In this document: positions 22,546 to 28,576 of the stretch, in pieces
Layout of the letters: the number at the start of each line of letters is the position of its first letter
Numbering within the stretch: the first letter of the stretch is position 1
From: Sulfurimonas sp.
GTDB lineage: Bacteria > Campylobacterota > Campylobacteria > Campylobacterales > Sulfurimonadaceae
Assembly (NCBI GenBank): GCA_027063215.1
Contig: JAMOSE010000152.1
Location: forward strand, 1 to 28,576
Length of the DNA stretch: 28,576 nt
Direction: 5' to 3'
Notes under the pieces: generated by a model
Database searches by the model: none
What the model saw: the letters and a program-made list of their open reading frames with translations, nothing else
Told to the model about the DNA's origin: nothing
Made by a program: the position numbers and the translations under genes

Positions 22546-23844
22546 TCAATTTACCGGAAGAATACAAGATAACTTTGAATTTAGTTCCAAAGATGCAACA
22601 GTTCCATCAATTCCATCCGTTCTATTCTTTATAGTAATTTTTGCACCAAGAGCATCTGCAGCACTTTTTGCTAAGAATAGACCAAGTCCAACACCACTTT
22701 TATTTCCTTGACGTTTAAAAGGAGCGAAGAGATCAACACTCTCATCTATTCCACACCCTTCATCAATTACTTCAATCAGTAAACCATACGCATTCTCTTT
22801 ACTTCTAAGCAATACACTTTTTTCTTTTGGTGTAAATTTCAATGCATTTTGTAAGAAATTTTGGATGATTTGATTTAAAAGACTGACCTGCAGTGTTGCC
22901 ATATAACCGTCAGGTTTAAAGTCCATCATCAGTTTTTTCCCTTCACTCTCTGCTAAAAGTTTAAAATCATCTGCTTTTTGTTTTAAAATAGCAATAACAT
23001 CAACTTCTATGGGTTTATCAAGTTGTGCACCTTCTTGGCGGCCTATATTTAAGATATTTGACACTATGATATTCATCTCGTCAATTGTTTTGTTTGTTGT
23101 TTTAAGGGCATCTATATACTCTTGGGGTGTACGTTTTTTAATAAGAGTTACTTGATTTTTAAGTTTGATAACAGCGAGAGGCGTTTTTAGTTCATGTGCC
23201 GTTCCTATAAAGAGTTCTTTTTGATACTTTACAAAGTTTTGTATGCGGGCAATAAGATGATTAATGGTCTCTCCAAGTGGTTCAAACTCTTGTGGCAGTG
23301 TATTGAGATCTATAGGTTTAATGAGATGTTCATTCATATTTGAAAGTTTTTTTGTAAGTGTTTTAATAGGTAAAACAAGCATTTTAGAAAGCATTACGGC
23401 ATAGATAATCACGAGCAGAAAACCTGCAATGTTAATTATGAAAATATAGTGTAAAATCTTATTTAATAGTTTTTTTGTATGTGTAATATCTTTGGTGATT
23501 TTGAGGTAACTTGCGTTTTCAAGTTTAAATGGGTAAATAAGTGTCAGATATGTTTTTTTCCCTTTTGTAATTTCATAAACGTCCATATTTCCCATAGTTT
23601 TTTTGAGATAGATAATTTCAATACTTAAAGAGAGGAAATTCTCTGAGATAGCTTCATCAAACTGGAAAACTGATTTATAGTTGGCAATATTTTTTGCATA
23701 ATGAATAAGTTCTTCTTTTTTTTCATCATATATGGATTTTTCAATATAAAAATAGAGTAAAGATGAGAAGATAAAGATGAGAATTGCAGAAGAAAAGACA
23801 AGTTGAATTAGAAAACTTTTTCTAATGCTTTTTTGTAAAAACAT
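22546..23844 (-). CDS. Sensor histidine kinase paired with the CosR-type regulator
   Basis: 432-aa membrane sensor kinase. The first helix is at about residues 12-32 and the second at 132-154, enclosing a periplasmic sensor of about 100 residues; a HAMP-like segment follows (VLPIKTLTKKLSNM). The H box is GTAHELKTPLAVIK with phospho-acceptor H217, the N box is QIIQNFLQNALKF, G1 is DEGCGI (361-366) and G2 is GVGLGLFLAK (about 384-393). All catalytic elements are present. It starts 38 nt after the regulator stop, so it forms a two-component operon. An AAAAGGG ribosome site lies 8-9 nt before the ATG but is enclosed in a perfect inverted repeat. The signal sensed cannot be read from the sequence. 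Confidence 0.93.
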   Translation of the reverse strand: MFLQKSIRKSFLIQLVFSSAILIFIFSSLLYFYIEKSIYDEKKEELIHYAKNIANYKSVFQFDEAISENFLSLSIEIIYLKKTMGNMDVYEITKGKKTYLTLIYPFKLENASYLKITKDITHTKKLLNKILHYIFIINIAGFLLVIIYAVMLSKMLVLPIKTLTKKLSNMNEHLIKPIDLNTLPQEFEPLGETINHLIARIQNFVKYQKELFIGTAHELKTPLAVIKLKNQVTLIKKRTPQEYIDALKTTNKTIDEMNIIVSNILNIGRQEGAQLDKPIEVDVIAILKQKADDFKLLAESEGKKLMMDFKPDGYMATLQVSLLNQIIQNFLQNALKFTPKEKSVLLRSKENAYGLLIEVIDEGCGIDESVDLFAPFKRQGNKSGVGLGLFLAKSAADALGAKITIKNRTDGIDGTVASLELNSKLSCILPVN

Positions 23845-23871
23845 TATAATCCCTTTTTAAAAGGATTATAA
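23844..23871 (-). promoter_or_regulatory. Intercistronic hairpin covering the kinase ribosome-binding site
   Basis: Arms TTATAATCC (23844-23852) and GGATTATAA (23863-23871) are perfect complements, with an A/T-rich 10-nt centre. In the minus-strand mRNA the 3' arm spans the GG of the kinase Shine-Dalgarno and the first base of its ATG. Folding would hide the start site and set kinase translation below that of the regulator. Confidence 0.45.
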
Positions 23872-23882
23872 CATGCTTTGGA

Positions 23883-24554
23883 TTAAACTTCTTTAGGAAA
23901 ACAGAATCGATAACCACGACGACGAACAGTCTCAATTGTTGTGATTGATAATGGTTTATCCATTTTTTGTCTAATTTGATTAATTGCAACTTCAATTACA
24001 TTTGGTGTTACAAGTTCTGGCTCTTCCCAGATAGCATCAAGCAGTTGTTCTTTTGAAACAATCTGATCTCTGTGACGAGCAAGGTGAGTAAGAACTTCAA
24101 AAGGTTTTCCTTTGAGTTCGATATCTGTCTCTTTATAAGTAATTTTTTCCTCTTCAGGATTGATAGTCAGATCTTCAATTTCAATGATATTACTTCCGCC
24201 AAAACGCAAACGCGCTTCAATTCGAGCAACAAGAACATCAAAATCAAAAGGTTTTCTGATGTAGTCATCAGCACCTGCACGAAGTGCTTCTATTTCACTC
24301 TCATTGTCATCTCTTGCTGAAAGAACAACGACAACAGTTTTTGGTGTATTTGTTTTGATATCTCCAATGATATCAACTGAATTTCCATCTGGTAACATCC
24401 AGTCCATAAGAACTAAATCGTAGTTACGAATGTCAAGATAGTATTCACCATCTTTTAATGTTTCAACAACATCGCTTTGGTAACCAAACTCTTTTAGTCC
24501 CTCTGCAAGCATTTTGTTTAATGTTACTTCATCTTCTATGATAAGTATACGCAT
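23883..24554 (-). CDS. cosR: OmpR-type response regulator, CosR/HsrA (HP1043) homologue with intact receiver
   Basis: 223 aa, receiver plus winged-helix DNA-binding domain. The C-terminal part (ELKGKPFEVLTHLARHRDQI, EEPELVTPNVIEVAINQIRQ, IETVRRRGYRFCFPK) agrees nearly residue for residue with Campylobacter CosR / Helicobacter HsrA as I remember them; this is memory, not an alignment. Those proteins control oxidative-stress and essential genes, lack the phospho-acceptor Asp and have no kinase. Here the acceptor set is complete: E7-D8, D51 (LVLMDWMLPDG), S79 and K101 in RKPFDFD. A histidine kinase follows directly. A GCTACAAT promoter element is at 24588-24593, with TTTAAG on its -35 side, recalling the HP1043 box. 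This is probably the conventional ancestor-type form. Confidence 0.92.
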   Translation of the reverse strand: MRILIIEDEVTLNKMLAEGLKEFGYQSDVVETLKDGEYYLDIRNYDLVLMDWMLPDGNSVDIIGDIKTNTPKTVVVVLSARDDNESEIEALRAGADDYIRKPFDFDVLVARIEARLRFGGSNIIEIEDLTINPEEEKITYKETDIELKGKPFEVLTHLARHRDQIVSKEQLLDAIWEEPELVTPNVIEVAINQIRQKMDKPLSITTIETVRRRGYRFCFPKEV

Positions 24555-24587
24555 TCAATATTTCCTATTTTCTAATATTTTGGCGGA

Positions 24588-24593
24588 ATTGTA
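24588..24593 (-). promoter_or_regulatory. Candidate promoter of the regulator-kinase operon
   Basis: Minus strand ATGCTACAAT gives TACAAT with an upstream TG, 33 bp before the regulator start. At -35 spacing the sequence is CTTTAAGG (around 24609-24617), weak as a -35 but equal to the TTTAAG half-site reported for HP1043-type regulators, so autoregulation is possible. Confidence 0.42.
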
Positions 24594-24655
24594 GCATATT
24601 TTTAGGTTACCTTAAAGTTTTTTTCAATTTTTTTTAAAAAAAAATGAAGTTTATC

Positions 24656-24985
24656 TTAAGAATTGAAAGCATAAAATTCTTCTACGGAGACTTTACAGTT
24701 GGGAAGAATAGAGGGTTTTGTGATCTTGAGCTTTAGGCTTTCTATTGTAGAAAAATTTTCTTTTAGAATTTGAGATAAATCATTTAAAGCCTCTTCAATT
24801 AAAAGATATTTTTTCTGTTTCATTGTCTTTTGTATCAATTCACTGACATCGGCATAGTTGATAAAATCATTACAATAGCTGTAAGAAATTTGAAGGTTTA
24901 TTATAACCTCTTGAGCTGTGATTCGTTCAAAATCTAAAATTCCTATAATTGTCTGAAATTTTAGATCTTCGATATATATAGTCAT
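24656..24985 (-). CDS. folB: Dihydroneopterin aldolase
   Basis: FolB converts 7,8-dihydroneopterin to 6-hydroxymethyl-dihydropterin in folate synthesis. 109 aa, slightly short for the family. Recognisable are IEDLKFQTIIGILDFERITAQEV at the N terminus, NYADVSELI in the middle, EEALNDLSQ, and LKLKITKPSIL with the conserved lysine K90 before the closing strand VSVEEF. The active-site region matches but sequence similarity is modest. It starts 2 nt after plsY and so is co-translated. Confidence 0.85.
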   Translation of the reverse strand: MTIYIEDLKFQTIIGILDFERITAQEVIINLQISYSYCNDFINYADVSELIQKTMKQKKYLLIEEALNDLSQILKENFSTIESLKLKITKPSILPNCKVSVEEFYAFNS

Positions 24986-24987
24986 TA

Positions 24988-25602
24988 TTATATAACTCTT
25001 TTTTCCTGACCTTTAAGAACACGGATGATATTTGGAATATGCTTATAAAAGAGAATAAATACAATGAAAACAACCGGTGCATGTGCCATATTCGGATGGA
25101 TAACAAAGCTTGCAATTAAGAGTGCAAGAACACCTGTTAATGATGATACTGAAGAGATACGAATTGTTTTTGCCATTACTCCCCACACAACTAATGCAAT
25201 TGTTGTCTCTAGTGGAAGCATAAACATCATAACACCCATACCTGTTGCAATGCCTTTTCCACCTTCTAAACCAAGATAAGGAGAAAAACAGTGACCAAGA
25301 ACAGCTAAAACTGCTATAGCCCATAAAACAGAGTCATCAAGTCCCATAAAGTAGGCAATCATTAAAACAAAAACACCTTTAAATGCATCGAGTGCCAAAG
25401 TAGCAATACCGAGTTTCTTTGCAAGCTTGGGATTACTCTGTTTGACTACACGTAAAACATTTGTTGCACCAATACTGCCACTTCCTGCTGCTTTAACATC
25501 AACACCTGCAAATTTTTTTGCAAGTAAAAGGCCAAAAGGAATACCGCCGATCAGATAAGCCGCTATATAAAACTCTACGTTACTATTAAATAAAAAATCC
25601 AT
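24988..25602 (-). CDS. plsY: Acyl-phosphate:glycerol-3-phosphate acyltransferase PlsY
   Basis: PlsY transfers an acyl group from acyl-phosphate to glycerol-3-phosphate, the first step of phospholipid synthesis in the PlsX/PlsY route. 204 aa, with several membrane helices. All three cytoplasmic motifs are present: GSGSIGATNVLR (Ser replacing the common Asn of GSGN), ALDAFKG, and GHCFSPYLGLEGGKGIATGMG with the acyl-phosphate-binding GGKG. It is transcribed divergently from nadA, with folB directly downstream. Confidence 0.96.
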   Translation of the reverse strand: MDFLFNSNVEFYIAAYLIGGIPFGLLLAKKFAGVDVKAAGSGSIGATNVLRVVKQSNPKLAKKLGIATLALDAFKGVFVLMIAYFMGLDDSVLWAIAVLAVLGHCFSPYLGLEGGKGIATGMGVMMFMLPLETTIALVVWGVMAKTIRISSVSSLTGVLALLIASFVIHPNMAHAPVVFIVFILFYKHIPNIIRVLKGQEKRVI

Positions 25603-25660
25603 TTATTACCTTAAATTATTTGAGTGATGACATTCTACACTTTCTATGCTAAATATATTT

Positions 25661-25669
25661 TGATATAAT
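25661..25669 (+). promoter_or_regulatory. Extended -10 promoter of nadA-nadC
   Basis: TGATATAAT: a perfect TATAAT (25664-25669) with extended TG, 28 bp before the nadA start codon. The -35 is weak. It lies in the 95-bp divergent plsY-nadA gap. Confidence 0.6.
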
Positions 25670-25697
25670 TACAACAATATAAAAACAGGATAAGTTT

Positions 25698-26699
25698 TTG
25701 AAATACACAAATGAAGAATTAAAACAAAAGATAGATGAACTTAAAGAGAAGTTGAGTGTAACAGTTGTTGCACACTTTTATCAACGTGATGAAGTGTTTG
25801 AAGTTGGTGATATTACCGGAGATTCACTGGAACTTGCAATAAAAACAAAAGATGATGAGAGTGAATTTGTTCTTTTCTGCGGTGTTGGTTTTATGGGACA
25901 GAGTGTCAAAGTACTCTCTCCTGAGAAACGTGTAGTTATGCCAAAGGTTGCCTGTTGTGCAATGGCGAGTATGATTACAGATCTGCAGTATGATGGTGCA
26001 GTAAAGTTTTTAAACGACAAAGGTATTAGCAATGAAAATATTTTGCCTATTACCTACATCAATTCAGGTGCAGATGTTAAAGCTAAAGTGGGTGAGATGG
26101 GTGGTATGGTATGTACCAGTGCCAACGCTAAAAAAATAATTACAAAAGCTTTGGGTGAAGGTAAAAAGATTCTCTTTGTGCCGGATCGATGTTTAGGGCA
26201 AAATATTGCCAATCAAATGGGTCTTAAATCTATGGTCATTGGTGTAGATGAGACGGATCCAAAAGAGTGTGATATTATCTGTTATGACGGTTTTTGTTCT
26301 GTGCATCAGCTTTTTACACTTGATGATATAGAATTTTACAGAAAAAAATATCCGGGTATTTTGATTGCAGTGCATCCTGAATGTGATCCTGCAATTTGTG
26401 ATGCAAGTGATTTTGTCGGATCGACTTCTCAGCTTATTAAATACATTACAGGGCTTCCAGAAGATCAAAAAGTGGCAGTTGGAACTGAATTTAATATGGT
26501 AAACCGCCTGCGCCCTAAAAATACTTATGTTCTTTCATCAACAAAACCGGAGTGCCCGACAATGAATGAGACAACATTAAAAGATGTTTATCTGACACTG
26601 AAGGCTATTGATGATGGTGCTCCTATAAATGAGATCGAAGTGGATGAAAAGACGCAGAAATGGGCGAAGATTGCCTTAGAAAGAATGTTAGCTTTATGA
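25698..26699 (+). CDS. nadA: Quinolinate synthase A
   Basis: NadA condenses iminoaspartate with dihydroxyacetone phosphate to quinolinate, using a [4Fe-4S] cluster, in de novo NAD synthesis. 333 aa; three-domain layout with VVAHFYQRDEVFEVGDITGDSLELA at the start. The likely cluster ligands are C87 (KVACCAMASMI), C200 (DGFCSVHQLF) and C286 (STKPECPTMNETT). Also seen are CTSANA, VPDRCLGQNIA and HPECDPAICDASDFVGSTSQ. The start is TTG at 25698, with AGGATAAG at proper distance and no alternative near. The stop overlaps nadC as ATGA. Confidence 0.97.
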   Translation: MKYTNEELKQKIDELKEKLSVTVVAHFYQRDEVFEVGDITGDSLELAIKTKDDESEFVLFCGVGFMGQSVKVLSPEKRVVMPKVACCAMASMITDLQYDGAVKFLNDKGISNENILPITYINSGADVKAKVGEMGGMVCTSANAKKIITKALGEGKKILFVPDRCLGQNIANQMGLKSMVIGVDETDPKECDIICYDGFCSVHQLFTLDDIEFYRKKYPGILIAVHPECDPAICDASDFVGSTSQLIKYITGLPEDQKVAVGTEFNMVNRLRPKNTYVLSSTKPECPTMNETTLKDVYLTLKAIDDGAPINEIEVDEKTQKWAKIALERMLAL

Positions 26700-27511
26700 T
26701 TGAAAACTTTGTAAAAGAGGCACTTGCCGAAGATATTGGTCGTGGTGATCTGTATGCACTTGTTGAGCCTGCCAAGCCGACAACAGCAAAAATTATCGCA
26801 AAAAGTGATGGTGTTTTAGCAGGTCAAAAATATATCGCTGTTTTATGTGCTATGCAAAAGATTGAAGTGTCGTGGCTTAAAAATGATGGTGATACTTTTA
26901 TAAAAGGTGAGATTTTGGCTACATTGAGTGCTGATTCACATGCGATGCTTAGTTGTGAACGTACTATATTAGATATGTTGCTGCATGCAAGTTCTATTGC
27001 AACGTTAACACGAAAATATGTAGATCGTATTAAACCTTATGGGACAAAACTTCTTGACACTCGTAAAACACGCCCACTTTTACGTCTGTTTGAGAAATAT
27101 GCAACACGTTGTGGTGGAGCTGTTAATCATAGAATGGGATTGGATGATTCGTTAATGATTAAAGATACGCATTTAAAAACAATTGAGAATTTAAGTGAAT
27201 ATATTGCAAAAGCTCGTGAGGTGATCCCTTTTACTGCAAAGATAGAGATAGAAGCAGAGACACTCTGGATCGCAGAAGAAGCTATGGCAGCAAAATGTGA
27301 TATTGTAATGTGTGATAATATGACACCGGCTCAGGTTGAAGAGGTTGTGGCTTTTCGAGATGCAAATTATCCACATATTTTGTTGGAAGCAAGTGGAAAT
27401 ATCTCTCTTGATACAATTGAGCGTTATGCTAAAACTGGTGTAGATGCAATAAGTTCAGGTTCATTGATTCATCAGGCAAACTGGATAGATCTCTCGATGA
27501 AAATGGATTAA
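26696..27511 (+). CDS. nadC: Nicotinate-nucleotide pyrophosphorylase (carboxylating)
   Basis: NadC, quinolinate phosphoribosyltransferase, converts quinolinate and PRPP to nicotinate mononucleotide with loss of CO2, the step after NadA. From the ATG at 26696, which overlaps the nadA stop (ATGA), the product is 271 aa, a normal length; the ATG 36 nt upstream lies within nadA and adds unrelated residues. Motifs: EDIGRGDLYA at the N terminus, LLDTRKTRPLLRLFEKYATRCGGAVNHRMGLDD around the PRPP/quinolinate site, and EIEAETLWIAEEAM, CDIVMCDNM and EASGNISLDTIERYA of the barrel. Translational coupling of nadA and nadC is direct. Confidence 0.97.
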   Translation: MIENFVKEALAEDIGRGDLYALVEPAKPTTAKIIAKSDGVLAGQKYIAVLCAMQKIEVSWLKNDGDTFIKGEILATLSADSHAMLSCERTILDMLLHASSIATLTRKYVDRIKPYGTKLLDTRKTRPLLRLFEKYATRCGGAVNHRMGLDDSLMIKDTHLKTIENLSEYIAKAREVIPFTAKIEIEAETLWIAEEAMAAKCDIVMCDNMTPAQVEEVVAFRDANYPHILLEASGNISLDTIERYAKTGVDAISSGSLIHQANWIDLSMKMD

Positions 27512-27527
27512 AGGTCAGGCATAAACA

Positions 27528-28576
27528 GTGGCTGATGATCAGGAAAAAACCGAAGAACCCACCTCCAAAAAGATAGAAGATGCAAGAAAAGAGGGCAATG
27601 TTCCAAAATCGCAAGATGCTTCTGGCGTTGTAACGCTTTTTGTTGCTATTTTAGCATTTTTGATGCTTTTCCCCTTTATATCAGAACATATGCTTTTGTT
27701 GTTTCAATACTATTTTTCTCTTATTGGGAATTCTCTTGACAAAGCTTCCATGCTTGATATTGCTATTGTAACAATCAGAGAATTTTTATTAATGGTTTTA
27801 CCATTGGCAATTGCAGTGGCCATTGCCGGTATTGCTGCTGCATTTGCACAGTTTGGATTTTTATTTACAACAGAGGCAATTATGCCAAAGTTCAGTAAGC
27901 TTGATCCTATAAAAGGTATTAAAAATCTGATTTCTGTTAAAAAGCTGATAGATGGTCTAAAGATTACTTTTAAAGCTTTTATAACACTTGGTGTCGGATT
28001 TATCTTCTTTTTCTATTTTATTAAAGAGTTACCTACTGTTGCACTTTTTGGTATACATGATCAGTTGTTATGGTTAAAAGATAAAATGCTAGTAATTGCC
28101 TTTGTGATGCTTTTTATTATTTTTATTTTTGCAATCATTGATATTATTATTGTAAGAAAACAATATTTTGATGGACTGAAAATGTCTAAACAAGAGATAA
28201 AAGATGAGATGAAAAATATGGAAGGGGATCCATTAATTAAGTCGAAAATCCGTCAAATTCAAATGCAGGCTTCACGAAAGCGTATGATGGCTGAGGTTCC
28301 AAATGCTGATGTTGTTATTACAAATCCAACACACTATGCCGTTGCGATAAAATATGATGCCAAAATGTCTCATGCACCGATTGTTGTTGCTAAAGGGATG
28401 GATAATATAGCTTTGCAAATTAAAAAAATAGCTAGAGAAAATAAAGTGCATATAGTACAAAATCCACCCTTAGCACGTTCTTTGTATAGTGAAGTTGAAG
28501 TAGAACACCCAATTCCAGAGACACTCTTTGCCGCAGTAGCTGAAGTCCTTGCTTATGTTTACAAGATGAATAAAAA
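27528..28576 (+). CDS. flhB: Flagellar type III secretion protein FlhB (3' end outside window)
   Basis: FlhB is the autocleaving export-gate protein that switches flagellar secretion from rod/hook to filament substrates. GTG start at 27528, with CAGG 8 nt before. The first residues, ADDQEKTEEPTSKKIEDARK, and GNVPKSQD are typical. Membrane helices follow at about 30-50, 85-110, 145-165 and 190-210, then the cytoplasmic switch domain with FDGLKMSKQEIKDEMKNMEG. The autocleavage motif is N266-P-T-H269 in VVITNPTHYAVAIKYD, matching Salmonella N269-P270. The frame is open through 349 codons to the window edge, so only the last few residues are missing. It follows nadC by 16 nt. Confidence 0.97.
   Translation, partial: MADDQEKTEEPTSKKIEDARKEGNVPKSQDASGVVTLFVAILAFLMLFPFISEHMLLLFQYYFSLIGNSLDKASMLDIAIVTIREFLLMVLPLAIAVAIAGIAAAFAQFGFLFTTEAIMPKFSKLDPIKGIKNLISVKKLIDGLKITFKAFITLGVGFIFFFYFIKELPTVALFGIHDQLLWLKDKMLVIAFVMLFIIFIFAIIDIIIVRKQYFDGLKMSKQEIKDEMKNMEGDPLIKSKIRQIQMQASRKRMMAEVPNADVVITNPTHYAVAIKYDAKMSHAPIVVAKGMDNIALQIKKIARENKVHIVQNPPLARSLYSEVEVEHPIPETLFAAVAEVLAYVYKMNK

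Noticed and set aside
1..28576. CRISPR arrays, prophage genes, toxin-antitoxin or other defence systems
   Set aside because: No regularly spaced repeats, phage structural genes or recognised defence domains were seen on either strand.

Overview
The window is AT-rich DNA from a Gram-negative, flagellated member of the Campylobacterota (Epsilonproteobacteria), most likely a Sulfurimonas-like free-living lineage. The clearest marker is the response regulator at 23883-24554. Its DNA-binding half closely matches, from memory, the CosR/HsrA (HP1043) regulators known only from this phylum. The GyrA quinolone-region threonine, the BamA and FlhB homologues and the base composition agree. The genus is inference.

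Layout. (1) 1-2375, minus: gyrA, 3' end cut by the window edge. (2) 2376-6445, plus: a nitrogen block of Amt transporter, GlnK (P-II) and a second divergent Amt, then a TonB-like protein. The leaders of both amt genes carry a perfect 19-bp palindrome with the core TGATTAA-N3-TTAATCA. (3) 6446-8466: an accessory patch. It holds a strong sigma70-type promoter driving a structured, apparently noncoding RNA, the C-terminal half of an IS4-family transposase with an unrecognised ORF next to it, a frameshifted gene remnant and a lone lipoprotein. (4) 8631-8864, minus: tRNA-Lys(TTT) then tRNA-Glu(TTC) behind a near-consensus promoter. (5) 8961-17533, plus: an envelope cluster of CsgG-like lipoprotein, LPP20-family lipoprotein, MoxR AAA+ ATPase, DUF58, DUF4381-like protein, BatA, a BatB-TPR protein and BatD. 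(6) 17530-28576: housekeeping genes. These are tyrA (minus), bamA (plus), ferredoxin and ppx/gppA (minus), a response regulator/histidine kinase pair (minus), plsY-folB (minus), nadA-nadC (plus) and flhB (plus, cut by the right edge).

How the parts work together. Amt1, GlnK and Amt2 form an ammonium uptake and gating module, probably controlled by one unidentified nitrogen regulator acting at the shared palindrome. The CsgG/LPP20 and MoxR-Bat genes probably form one envelope-associated system: two outer-membrane lipoproteins, an AAA+ ATPase, vWA proteins facing the periplasm and BatD. The regulator at 23883 is an essential, phosphorylation-independent orphan in Helicobacter and Campylobacter. 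Here it keeps every phospho-acceptor residue and has a histidine kinase directly downstream, which looks like the ancestral two-component form.

Most interesting points: the shared amt palindrome, the unidentified ~160-nt RNA at 6540-6699, the intact CosR-type two-component pair with a hairpin over the kinase start site, and the cysteine cluster in the TonB-like protein. No CRISPR array, prophage or recognisable defence system was seen. Everything here was read by eye; no database search or folding program was run.
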